A stretch of DNA of 64,000 nt from Fragum whitleyi (taxonomy: Eukaryota > Mollusca > Bivalvia > Cardiida > Cardiidae), in assembly GCA_948146395.1 (NCBI GenBank), contig OX411545.1:16295526-16359525 (forward strand), written 5' to 3'. The notes beneath the pieces are model-generated. The model was not told where the DNA came from. It did not search any database and saw only the letters and a program-made list of their open reading frames with translations. Each line of letters begins with the position of its first letter. The first letter of the stretch is position 1. The translations under genes were made by a program, and so were the position numbers. Positions 1 through 12,138 of this stretch are shown here, piece after piece.

Positions 1-503
1 TGAAAAGTATGGTTTAGTTAATTCAGTAAGCGTTGATAAGTAAAAACTAGCACATTCATCCCAGTTCTCCCCTACTATCTTTCTATAGATCTTCTGCTTT
101 CAGGTATTACTAGCAGGTATTACTATACTCAGTGACAAAAGAAGTTACGCTAAATTCAAAATGAATGATCTGTTTATTTCAACTTGGATTTTAAAAAAAC
201 CCCCTCCTCTATGCACTATTCCTTAATAGTGAATTTTAGATTATGTTTCAAATATATTGTCAATTACGATTTAGCAAAAATTGAGCAGAAAATACGGAAT
301 GTATGATGTGATCATATTGCACAAACGTGCAGGGGCGTAGCGGAAGGTAATATGTTGGATCTAATTTTAAGAAGATTGCTATTACCTCTAATTCATATAC
401 TTGTCAAAATGATAGAAATGTATCTGGGACACAGGAGAATAATATAATTTCTATTCGAATAAGCTTTGCTGTCTCAATTCAAAATTGGGGGGGGGGGGAT
501 GTT
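1..503. other. Flank, no gene seen
   Basis: AT-rich sequence with no supported coding exon, RNA gene or recognised repeat. A short poly-G tract at 487-498 precedes the microsatellites. Confidence 0.5.
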
Positions 504-756
504 CCATCCATCCATCCGTCAGTCCGTCCATCCATCCATCCTTCCATCCATCCATCCATCCATCCATCCATCCATCCATCCATCCATCCATCCACCTATC
601 CATCCATCCATCCATCCATCCATCCATCCATCCATCCATCCATCCATCCATCCATCCATCCATCCATCCATCCATCCATCCATCCATCCATCCATCCATC
701 CATCCATCCATCCATCCATCCATCCATCCATCCATCCATCCATCCATCCATCCATT
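504..756. repeat. (CCAT)n microsatellite
   Basis: About 250 bp of CCAT/TCCA repeats, imperfect at the left end (CCGT and CTTC variants) and clean to the right. The open frames across it (MDGW or HPSI repeats) are products of the 4-bp period. Confidence 0.97.
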
Positions 757-1800
<1,044 letters not shown>

Positions 1801-1836
1801 GCGATCTACCCTAGCTAGCTAGCTTATAAGCTAGCG

Positions 1837-2756
1837 ATCAAACTTACTAACTAACTTTTATTCCAAGGACAAAATGTTTTTTTTTTGTGTGTGTTTACTT
1901 TGCCTCTTTCTTCCTTAATCGAGAATTAAATTTAAATGAAATTCTTAAAGTTCACTTTTTCTGATATTACACTGCTTCACATATTAAACAAATTAAATAT
2001 AAGTTAGTAACTTCGTATATCAAAATGACCTGCTTATCGATACGTTTCAAAGTTATAATTTTTCTTTTCAAGTCAGTCGATTCCAAAAAGGGGGTAACCA
2101 AATTGGAATTTCTTTTCTTTTAACCGTTTTCTTTTCTTTAATCAAAATAACTTAATTTCTTTTTTCCGGGTTAAGTTTTTCGGTTTAAATATATATATAA
2201 CTCTATATATATTGGAACACTACATCTTTAGTTTAAATGCCTATCTCCTAATTGAATTGTTTTATCTTGTACGTGTATTTGCACTATATGATTGTAGTTT
2301 TGACACCTTTCAATAAATTCAATGTTGAAATACATGTGCTAGTCTGCAAGATAGACAGAAGAAATTGACTGACGTGTCGATGACATTAGTCCGGATTAGC
2401 GAAGACACGCCTATATAACATGTAATTGTATCATTAAAAAGAAACGAAAATCGGATTTTATTGAAAATTCGTAAATAGATCAATTCAACATCGGGAATAT
2501 ACTTCGTGGTATTCGCCATGTGAGTTTTCCGTTGGCAGCGCCTTTTCGAGTTTTTACTGAACGCTCCTCATATGCTGATGATAGGTTAGAAATGTTGTAG
2601 TACGCCCGAAAGCCAAATGTAGATTCTCCAAATAAAAGAAAAAGAAATGAAAAAAATCGAACTGAAATCAATTTTTTAAACGGTAGGAGCTATCTCTAGA
2701 ATGACTACAATATGATATATGCTGAGGCTAGTAAGCTCAGTCTGAAATATGTCTTT
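1837..2756. other. No gene seen
   Basis: AT-rich unique-looking sequence. Short open frames on the minus strand have no recognisable domain. Confidence 0.4.
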
Positions 2757-3023
2757 CTCTCCCCCCCCTCTCTCTCTCTTTTTTTTCTCTCTCTCCTCTC
2801 TCTTTCCCTCTCTCTATCTCGCTCTCTATGTCTGCCTGTCTCTCTCTCGCTCCCTCCCCCCTCCTTCTTTCTCTCTCTCTCCCTCTCTCTCTCTCTCTCG
2901 ATCTCTCGATCTCTGTCTGTCTCACACTCTCTCTCTCTCCCCCTCTATCTCTCACTCTCTCTCTTTCTCCCTATCTTTCCTTTTTCTTTCTTTCTTCTCT
3001 TTCTCTCTCGCTCACTTTCCTCC
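2757..3023. repeat. Imperfect (CT)n polypyrimidine tract
   Basis: About 265 bp of CT dinucleotides broken by C and T runs and occasional G. The Ser/Leu-rich or Arg/Glu-rich open frames on both strands are low-complexity artefacts. Confidence 0.95.
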
Positions 3024-3308
3024 ATTTTACTATATTTGAATCAGGCATGCGTTTCATATTAAAACTGGAACCTATTTAAATATCAAGGTGGATAGCTATA
3101 GCTGTTCGAGTTATAAACCGTACAAAAATTTTGGGGAAAGAAAGGAGAGCTGAAGGCACAAAATTTGCTGCCAAAATATTTGTCCCCAGATTTCGACAAT
3201 ATGTGCGAGGTAATTTGTCAAGGAACGCTGTGAAAATTTAAGCAAAATCCGTCCTAAATTGTATGAGGAGTTGCGTCCATACCATGAGCACGGACGGACA
3301 GACGTAGG

Positions 3309-3647
3309 CATTCGGAACACCACTCGGCCAATCTCACCGAAAACATTCGACGTCGCCAACGGTACTCGTTTAAGTCACTGACGTGAAACCATCGTTTCCT
3401 AATATAAATATCTAAAGAATCTTAAATAACGGCTGAAAAAATCTCATTTTTTGAGAATGATCCGTCATTCTCAAAAATTAAGATTTTTCAGCCGTTATTT
3501 ACTGTAAAATATATATATCTACAGTGCTACTGTTTCTTACAATGTTCCCGCCTAACAAAATGCACGATTGCGTTACATACCCATCCGCCTTACATACATC
3601 CGAGGTCTGTTGCAATTTACGGGAATGGCCGAGTGATGTTCCGAATG
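3309..3647. mobile_element. MITE with 21-bp terminal inverted repeats and 9-bp TSD (MULE-like), copy 1
   Basis: The ends are CATTCGGAACACCACTCGGCC and GGCCGAGTGATGTTCCGAATG, inverted with one mismatch. The element is flanked by an exact 9-bp direct repeat, AGACGTAGG, at 3300-3308 and 3648-3656. A 9-bp target duplication is typical of Mutator-like elements. The centre is a strong palindrome around AATAACGGCTGAAAAAATCT. No coding capacity. A longer relative lies at 46152. Confidence 0.88.
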
Positions 3648-3656
3648 AGACGTAGG

Positions 3657-6600
3657 GTCTGCTGGCGTCGAGACGGACAGGCAGACGGAACAGATTATAC
3701 TCATATACTAATAACCTTAGGTGGATCAAAAACCCAACTAATGTGTGACATCATGAAACTCAAACGTATTTTATATTTCAAATGGATCATGTTCTCCAAT
3801 TAAAGATATTCAATATTCTGAAATTTATTTCTTTTTCATTTTAGATCCAAGAATACTATACGCTAGAAAAGCAATTATCCAATTTAACACGTAGATTTTA
3901 TCTTCTAATTTGATTAATTAAAGAGGAAAATCCATATATGATACGAATTGGATTTTCGGATCATTTCAATTGTTTTGAACATTATTGTTAATAATAAATT
4001 TAAAGGAAACTGTTAAAAAAGTTAACAAAAGGTAAAAGAAGTAGGTTATAAAATTGGTTATCATTTGCTTGATTGGCCCTTTCTTAATCACATTGTATAT
4101 TCTATGTTGATTGCTAGATAAACACATGCAGAGGCTTGTATTGATTTTTGGTGAACGAACGTCGTTCACCAGTGTTATATACCATGTCAGGAAAATCCTA
4201 TTGGATGTTAATACATTCGAAATAAAGTAGCGCCTCTTAAAATTCAATTTAATATCTTTCAATATTTTTCTCCGCAAAATCACTGGTTTTTTTCTTTAAT
4301 GGCGTGATACTAGTTTTCTTTATCAAGTGAAAATAATGAAAATTCGCCTTGAAAAACACAAAATGATCTTGCAATGTTTATCAAGGGAATTTTTGATCGG
4401 CGTAAGCTTGTCGAGAGTTTAAAGCAAAAACAAAGTTTGTGTCTAGACACCGTAGAGACAGATACTATGTTTTTGACCCAAGCCTTCGCTGGTGCAACTT
4501 GTAGTAATTAGCCGGAAATACGTGTTTATTTAGGTCATGTCCTCTTGAACTTACATTCGGCAATACTCGGGCGATCTCCGACGGCTCCGATTTAAATGTA
4601 GGTTACAGGAATCGGCCGAGTTGAGACGAATGACACATCAAGACACCTTGTGTCATTAGAAACGGTAACGCGGTTTTACATAACTTTTCAACTAGCGACA
4701 GTCAGTCTCGAGACGGGTTTTAAGAATGATTCGACATGTGTTTTACATGTACAACCTTTCTTGTACTTTTATTTGAATAGGGATGAACGCCGCTATTAAG
4801 ATTTTTCTGTAAAATTGCGTTGGCTGAAGTAGGGCTTGTAAAGATACACTCGAATATTCGGTGAACTTATTCCCAGCGAAAACGTTTCGTATTCGTCTGT
4901 CTCAGAAGCGAATATTGCCGAATACCAAATGCGACAAGCACTGAAGATATTTCATTGGGGCCATTCTACTTTGCATTTTTTCAATCTGTAAAACCATATC
5001 AATTCAAAATTCCATTTGAAAATTAAATAAATGATAGCTAAATATTCAACCCTAGATACCACTCCAGTTGACGAGTTACAGAAATCATAAAAATCTTAAT
5101 CGATGAATAAAAACTGGCTCCATCCTTCCCAAAATACGTTTAGAATTGGTTAACTACAGTTTAAGCAAAAAACTAGCTCCGAGCAGAAAGTCCCTAATAT
5201 CAGCCGCAATACTGTAATAAGATATCGATAGTGAGTGATTTTACAAGCATCCAAACTCTTGAAGGTAAACAATAGGTTCTCGTGCAAAAAATAAACCGAA
5301 AATTGTAAGGATTCTCAATTCTTTTTGGAAAGAAAGTCGGAAGGAAAAAACCCATTGTATTATACTTAAACATAGTCATAGACATAGTCATGCAATTATT
5401 ACCTCCCTTTAAAAAATAAACTTCTTAAATAAGATTCTTATTCGCTTTTGATGTAGAAATTACGTTACAAAAATAATATTTATAAAGACTTTTAGTATGC
5501 AATTTCACTGTGACTATGGAGCAATTGTTTAATATAAAAAGTTATACTTTAATTTCTAAACCTAAAACAGAAATTATCTATGAATTATACTAATAGGGCA
5601 CTAGACCTCCTTTAACCTATACCTATATATTTCTCACCCTGCAGTGTTATAAAACTGAATAACGACATAAGTGTCAACCACGGAAGTGGTTATGGCTTCA
5701 AATATGATAAAAACTAATCTCTCAGGTTATGGTTAAAAATACTTTTAATAAGTAAACAAATCATAACTTTAAACAAAGAGTACAGTTCAGGACTGACTGA
5801 TATTCATGGGTGTTTCTTTGGTTCGTACTCAAAGACCTTTTCATCCTCTGAGAAGAAACAAAGACAGTTAAAAAAGTTAAAACAAATACAACAAATTTAC
5901 TTGAAATAAGCTTAAACATGATAACAACTACTTTTGTAAAAACAAACACCATTGGATATAGGTTAAAGACAGTTATAGATAGGATTAAATCGTTTTCTCC
6001 ATTTATGTTAAATTAATAAATGTACCTATTTCAAGTGTGTAAAAGAAATTTAACAGAGTAACATCTCATATTCTAACAAATATTTTTCTAGCAGGATTTT
6101 TCCTCTCTTTCCCTTTCTATGAATTTGCAGTGAAATTTCCGAATAACGGAAATTTTGTCCAGACAATTCTTCCCACTTTTTTTACATTCGTAATTTCTCT
6201 TTTCTAATTGAATTCAATATATCACTCTAGAATGCCATCAGGTTCGTTCACCATCAGTACTTTCAGTGCTTTGATTACATTCTATTTTCTTATCAAGAGA
6301 AGTTTTATACATTGGGCAAAAAGGGGCCATTTGGTCGATGTCTAAGTGTCTATTCTAGCTAAACCACGTGTACTGCGCAGACTGAGGATCGAAACTTAAT
6401 GCACATTGCTGTTTTTTTTTTTCTTTTTTTTTTTAATCTAGAATGACCATTTTAGGTAACCATTCAACAAATTCGGATACATGTAGTTAAATAACTATGA
6501 ACCGATATAGTACCTTTTTTGCATAACGTATCTTAAAATATTTATGATTCTAAAATAATGCTTTTTGACAATCAATTAATTTCGAAATGAAAGGCCAATA

Positions 6601-7245
6601 TTTATTTACTTATCTGAAATAAGTACTAAGAATAAGAAATAATCATTCGGAATACTACTTAAAATTTCTATCTTGCTAAAAAACACATTGATAAAAAATA
6701 GAACGATCTTTCTTATAGGCAAAAAAACCTTTGGTAATTTTGTTGCGAAATAAAAGCCGATTAAAATTTTTGAATAGTGAAAGCAAGCTACTGAAAAAGA
6801 GAAAAAATGTCGATCTTTTTCCGACAGCTTTATTTAATTCCAAATTGCTGCAGTATTTTTTATGCATATAAATTCCCTTTCAATTTGTTCATTTTTAATA
6901 CTTATATGTTATTATTTTCTTTTTTGTGTGGGTGTGATAGTTCATTAACCGGATATTTTTAATGTTCAATATTATTCAGAAGTACTTATTTACAGTAGTG
7001 TATATGCGCAATGTATATTGTGTAATGTTGACCAATAATGGTATAAGTAGAATTCGCTTTTGTGACTCGTCGTTCGCATACAAATGTATTGTAATCACAA
7101 GTCACGATATCGTATTCGAGTTATAACTGTCTTACTTGGAATAAACAAAGTGGTTAACCCCCTAGGGGAATAAAGAGATACACAATCAGCTGATCATTTA
7201 ACTGGGATTAAGGATAAAAATAGATGAACCGTCTTGAGACGGATC
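3657..7245. other. Upstream flank, no gene seen
   Basis: About 3.6 kb of AT-rich sequence. No exon pair with matching splice sites or recognised protein fragment was found. A weak inverted pair near 5620 and 5955 (TTTAACCTATA-type) may mark an old MITE. Poly-T at 6412-6433. Confidence 0.4.
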
Positions 7246-7303
7246 GAACCGCTTTGGAATACCAAGAAATTCCAAAACGGATCGATATTCCAAAGCGGTT
7301 TAT
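7246..7303. repeat. Short palindrome
   Basis: GAACCGCTTTGGAATA at the left and TATTCCAAAGCGGTTT at the right form a hairpin of about 58 nt with a smaller internal inverted repeat. Purpose unknown; probably part of a degraded element. Confidence 0.6.
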
Positions 7304-7534
7304 AACAGCACAACCCAGTTAGTGTAACTCTGTCGATGATACAGTGGTTCCAGTGACCAACAATGCTGTTGGTTGACAATACCAACAAAGACTTGATTCC
7401 ATGTGGGAACTTATGATGTCTGTCCATGAAGTTCTGGATCGATACTAGCCTTCCAGGTGCCTGTCGGAAGTCTAAGAGCCGTCTAAAACATGGGGCGCTT
7501 TCCCAAGTTACCCACTATACACACATTTGGTTTA

Positions 7535-8780
7535 TTCCCCATTCTCCCACATTTGAAAAAATCGATAAAAAATCGATACAGGTAAGGTGTTTTGAGACAG
7601 AGAAAGTAAGGTAAAATGACTGAAACACATAATCAATTTTTTCAACCATACATATGCTGTGGTTGGTGGAAAATTCGAAAAGTGACTTGTGAAAAATGCG
7701 TTTCGCAGAAAAAATAGTACTGACTTACTTGTTATTTTCGTGTCATTCTACCTTACTTTGTCGACTTTGTCAAATCTACATTTTAACTATATTTTTTTTA
7801 TTTGTTACCATGAAAATCGTAAGAAATTCAACATCAAGATATTAGGCATAGTCTTAGATCCTATATTTTTCATAGTTTTATACATCGAGAGCGTCTCTTT
7901 ATCTATAAATGTAAAAGATACGAAAATGCACCAGCAAACTAGACTTACGTCAAAGTCTCTTCACGGAGTCCGTCTTTCAGGGTAGCCAAGCGCTCTATCG
8001 ATACTTTCTTCTCTTCAATGGCCTTGTTCCCCGGGGACATATTGTATTTCCCTAATATAGGAACGGGCCTCAACTTCTTGTATTAGCAGGAGTCGTTGTT
8101 AAGATGTTAGGATGGATTTCTTCAGCATGCTGTGCCAGCCTTCGAGGTGGTTTGTAGTTCTGGGTCCTTGTGTTTGGAAGTGGTTCCATGTCTCCTTTGC
8201 GCCTTCAACCCAGTATTCTGTGACGTAGTCCATAAATGTCTCGACGGCAGCCAGTAGTTCCTAGTGACTAACGTTTGTTAGCGCTTCAAACCATACATCT
8301 TCTACGCCTGATCATGGTACCAGAGGAAGTGATGCCGCGTTTGTTCTGTACAGTGGGCTTGAAAGTCCACCATTTCTTACCACTCTATTTTCCTCTTATC
8401 TCTCTATCTCCCATATTGATCGTTTCTATCTTTTACTATTTCTCCCACGTTCACTCTTTACCATTCCATTTATATTCCTATATTTCTTATTTCTTATTTC
8501 TTACATTAGACATAATTACAAAATTAAACTTAATTATTACTTAAACTTTGAAAGTTTGATTTCGTAAGAATACTTAAAGACCGACCTTTTATTTTTGGTT
8601 TGATTGGACTACTCGTAAAAACCGCCCCATCACTATTTTGTTCGCAATTATCGATAAATACTTAAAAAAGACCTGGAATACAATTTGAACCTGACTGTAA
8701 TCACACATTTCCCCTTACCCCCGTCTCCCCACCAGGTATATGGTATTATTGGATTTTCAAATGTGGGAGAATCGGGAAGA
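7535..8780. mobile_element. Probable remnant MULE-type transposon
   Basis: The inverted pair CCATTCTCCCACATTTGAAAA (about 7537-7559) and TTTTCAAATGTGGGAGAATCGG (about 8754-8775) flanks a broken transposase-like fragment on the minus strand. True ends and target duplication were not found. Confidence 0.5.
7945..8290 (-). pseudogene. Broken MULE/FLYWCH-type transposase C-terminal fragment
   Basis: The minus-strand translation contains VETFMDYVTEYWVEGAKETW then TTNHLEGWHSMLKK, which resembles the TNNHxEGWHxxLN motif of Mutator-like transposases and related FLYWCH-associated transposon proteins. The next residues, HPNIL, are in another frame, and a helical tail (AIEEKKVSIERLATLKDGL) follows in a third segment. 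There is an in-frame stop upstream of the motif and at least one frameshift, so this is a dead fragment. The match is from memory of the motif. Confidence 0.6.
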
Positions 8781-9131
8781 CACCACACATTTGTTGCCTC
8801 TTACGCACATATTTAGTCCAGTTGAAGCGGATCTAGGCTCTAGAACTGAATCTTTTTGCGACATTTCACTGTCCAAACACATTTCTTTTGGTTTGTCTGA
8901 TTTTCAACATACCAACTTCACACTTTAAGTCTACTGTGCCGATAAAAAGGACGTTTCTTGTTATGTTAAGCGAATAAAAAAAAGTCCAAACCATGTAATG
9001 GAGGGACATAAAAAGATCTCAGCATGGTTCCCACACTATTAAAGCCCAAAATTTAACGGATAAAACTTTGTTCACATTATTTTAGGCGTTAAGAACTATT
9101 CTTGCTCCTGGTTAGAATTGAATTGCATCAA
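8781..9131. other. No gene seen
   Basis: Unremarkable AT-rich sequence without a supported feature. Confidence 0.4.
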
Positions 9132-9425
9132 GGGCGTAGCTCTCATTACGCACAATACGCAAGCGCGTAATAGAAATAAATCTCATTTTGAAAAATGTCA
9201 TTGATGAATGATCATACCATCGAAACTACAGCTTATTTAAGCTGTAGTTACGATGTTTTGATTATTTACCAATGCTCAAATCATAATAAGTTGGACTGAC
9301 GGAGGACATTCATCTTTTGTCACAGTCCATATATCGCCTTTAATCCTCTATATTCTTTGGTGGTGGCCTTCTAAGTATGTAAAAAATTTAAAATCCTAGT
9401 AACGACTATGTGCATGTCCGTAGTT
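9132..9425. repeat. Interspersed repeat with GGCGTAGCT ends, copy 1
   Basis: It starts GGGCGTAGCT and ends near AGTAACGACTATG, roughly inverted. About 290 bp are shared with 46690-46985, including a central palindrome ACAGCTTATTTAAGCTGTAG. Likely a non-autonomous DNA element. Confidence 0.7.
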
Positions 9426-9639
9426 ATGCATAAAATTAGAAGAAGATACACCATATAACATTCAGATACACACGGACAAAATATACACACCTTTTTTGTC
9501 CAGTAGCCTATACATTTTACGTAGATAAATAAAATTTACATTTTTAGAATAAGATCATTGATACCTGCCATTTTGATACAGTTGTACACATATGAAACAC
9601 GACAAAAACAAAAAGGGGGTTGTTGAAAGAGAAAACGAG

Positions 9640-10164
9640 CGGCTTCTAGAAAGTTCGTCTGCAGTCACGGTCTTACAGTTCTAGTCTAAATTAGCCTTCT
9701 TATATCAATTTATCACGTGATTGATCATGTGATTTTGAAAGATTTTTATTGTTACATCAATTTTACTCGAAGATAAGAAAAAAGGTGGCACTTATTGCGG
9801 TTTTTAAACATTCGATGACATAGATCTACAATATTTTGAATTTCAGACGACTTTTGAAGTGATTAAAATCCTGAGGTTATTAAGCGGGCACCTGTTAGTT
9901 TTTCCCAAATCTAAAAATAGATCCAAACAGAATCTACAGCAAAAAGTAATTTGATACACACACAAATGTTTTGTAGTTCAACGTTGGAGTATTACAGGCA
10001 TTTCCGGACCGAAATCTCTCACGTAGACACAACAGTGGGACTTCATTTAATATCTATCGGAGACAAATTTGATCTAGATCATTCACGAATTTGGAAACTT
10101 CGGATCCACTTGAAGGATAAAACTTGTTTTCACCTTTCACAGAGCTTCCAGGACGGTTCCAGAG
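9640..10164 (+). promoter_or_regulatory. Candidate promoter and 5' leader of P4HA
   Basis: This is the sequence just upstream of the start codon. I see no clear TATA box. A palindromic E-box, CACGTG, sits at 9714-9719; its CGTG core is also a minimal hypoxia-response core, and vertebrate P4HA genes are known HIF targets, but one short site is weak evidence. A pyrimidine-rich stretch ending in CACAG at 10138-10142 looks like a splice acceptor, so the coding exon may start at 10143 behind an unseen non-coding first exon. Transcription start is unknown. Confidence 0.25.
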
Positions 10165-10349
10165 ATGATGCTGTTTTACCGGGTATATGTGTTATTGATG
10201 CTGACTGCTTACGTGGCAGTCCCATGTTCGGGTGAACTCTTCTCGTCCATGGCACATCTACAGACGGCTCTGTACGCTGAGAGGGACATTGCAGCGGAAA
10301 TTCGGGAATATGTGTTGTTGGAAAAAGAGAAATTGAAAAAGTTGGAAAA
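10165..10349 (+). CDS. P4HA: P4HA exon 1: signal peptide and start of dimerisation domain
   Basis: This is the first coding exon, residues 1-61 plus two bases of codon 62. Translation is set at the ATGATG pair at 10165, which has a purine at -3 and opens directly into a secretory signal. A hydrophobic core (VYVLLMLTAYVAV) is followed by a likely cleavage site after CSG near residue 23. The mature part starts ELFSS and continues as a charged helix (EIREYVLLEKEKLKKLEK), typical of the N-terminal coiled-coil dimerisation region of the alpha subunit. The donor is AAAA|GTAAGA at 10350, phase 2. The longer ORF beginning at 9951 is in another frame and has no similarity I recognise. Confidence 0.93.
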
Positions 10350-11524
10350 GTAAGAATTTTGTATGCATGCCATTCTTATAATATACACATATACTGTTAA
10401 GAATTATATTTAAGTATGCAAAGTATAGACACTGTTTAGAATCTATTTCTTTATGCAAAGTATGAATGCGGGTTTTGAAAGATATTTTTCATTTATTTTG
10501 AAATAAAAAGGACATGGGAGTATGTGTGCAAAAATATATTTTCCCAGGTTGTTAATGGAGGAAATTGTAGCTTATTTACCAGCTTCCAAAGATCAAACAG
10601 GGTTTTAAGGGATGGAGGTTTTGCGCATCTGAGATGTAAAATTGGTAGCCAGGACTCTCAAAACTTTCTAATGTGAGCCCTGAAGACCCTCTCTGGGTCA
10701 GCTTCAGAGAAGAATTGAAGACTGTTGCAAACACTTAACAGCCTTCAATTCTTTCCTGAAGTTGAGTCCCCAATGGTCAATATAAAATCAATACTTTCTT
10801 TGCCTACAGCAAGGAAATGGCTCTAAATTCATAAAAAAAAAACAAGTTTGGTGCTAAAAAGAAATACCCATAGTCTATATAATACAGAGACTCCCAAACT
10901 TTTAGAAAGGACCCCTAGGGTCCCATTCATCAAGTCCTTTGGACCCGGTTTTGCTGAAGTCAGACTAAAACCCTAATCAAATTAACCTATTATCAAATAT
11001 CACTGTTTATTCTTTCTTGTGAATAGCATTTAAGTTTTTGTGTTAAATTATTCCAGATTAATAATCACAAAGTTGCCTGCATTTTAGAGCAAGCAGAACA
11101 TGGGAACTTAAGAGAATACTTTTAGGATTCATGGAAGAATGAAATTGTGTAAATATAGATCTATTCATTTTTTGCAGTGTGATTAAGGTTTTAGTTGCCT
11201 CCTTGAATTGAAAAAGAAAATATTCACTTCATTTAATATAATGTAATGCCGATGCTTATAAGGGTTTATATATATAGGGATACATAAATATTGCTTGTCT
11301 GAAACAAAGTATTTGCCATTTTGAGACTTTTTTTTTTAACTAATTTCACACAAGCAGTCATACAAAATTACATTGTTCTTAAAATTTTTTTCATGAGGTT
11401 ATGAAAGATAATTTCATTCAACTAATCAATGCAATGTTTGTTAATACTAATTGCACAAGAATTGTCCACTTTGGAACAAACCATATTGTAAATTGCATTG
11501 TGGTCCAAAAGTCTTTCTTTAAGC

Positions 11525-11815
11525 TGCCATACCAGGCTAGCTCAGTGGTAATGCACATGGCTGTCAATCGTGGAGTCTTGAGTTTGAACCCTGGCTTAGT
11601 CAACTTTCATAAGACCAATGACAAAAGTCAATGAGTCATTTGTCTTGCACCTATTGGTGTATACTTAAGTGAGATGAGCAGCTGGTGGCTTGGATGGATG
11701 TTGTTGTTGTATTGCTGTGAGAAAATACAGAAAACATAGGTAGGTTGATTAGCCTCTGTGATATAACTACATTAATGTAAAATGTGGTGTTAAACAACAA
11801 AGCTTTAATTATTGA
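11525..11815 (+). repeat. tRNA-derived SINE candidate
   Basis: An A-box-like GCTAGCTCAGTGGTAA and a B-box-like GAGTTTGAACCC lie 50 nt apart, followed by an unrelated body and a tail (GGTGTTAAACAACAAAGC). This is the layout of a Pol III SINE. Confidence 0.65.
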
Positions 11816-12138
11816 GTATCGTAAAAATTCTTATTAAGCCCTATGCTATAATACCCCTCGGGGCCCTCCCTCTATGGACAAGAAAATCAACCATTTTTTT
11901 GTGTGCTTTATAGAAAAGTTCAAGCTTCATATAAACCTCAATCCCAACCAAATCAGTAAGATGATGATTTCTACATAAGGTCAATGTAACATTTCCAGAC
12001 CAAAAAGTTTTTGGATCAATTCAATGTCTTGATAAATGATTTGCTAATTTTATTCCCCCATATTTGAAGTGTATTGTACCCTATATAATAATATTATTCA
12101 AAATTCCGATAGGCCTTACTCCTACACTCTGGTAAATT

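Noticed and set aside
9951..10235. 94-codon open frame overlapping exon 1
   Set aside because: Different frame from P4HA, no signal peptide and no recognised similarity; upstream part is probable leader or promoter.
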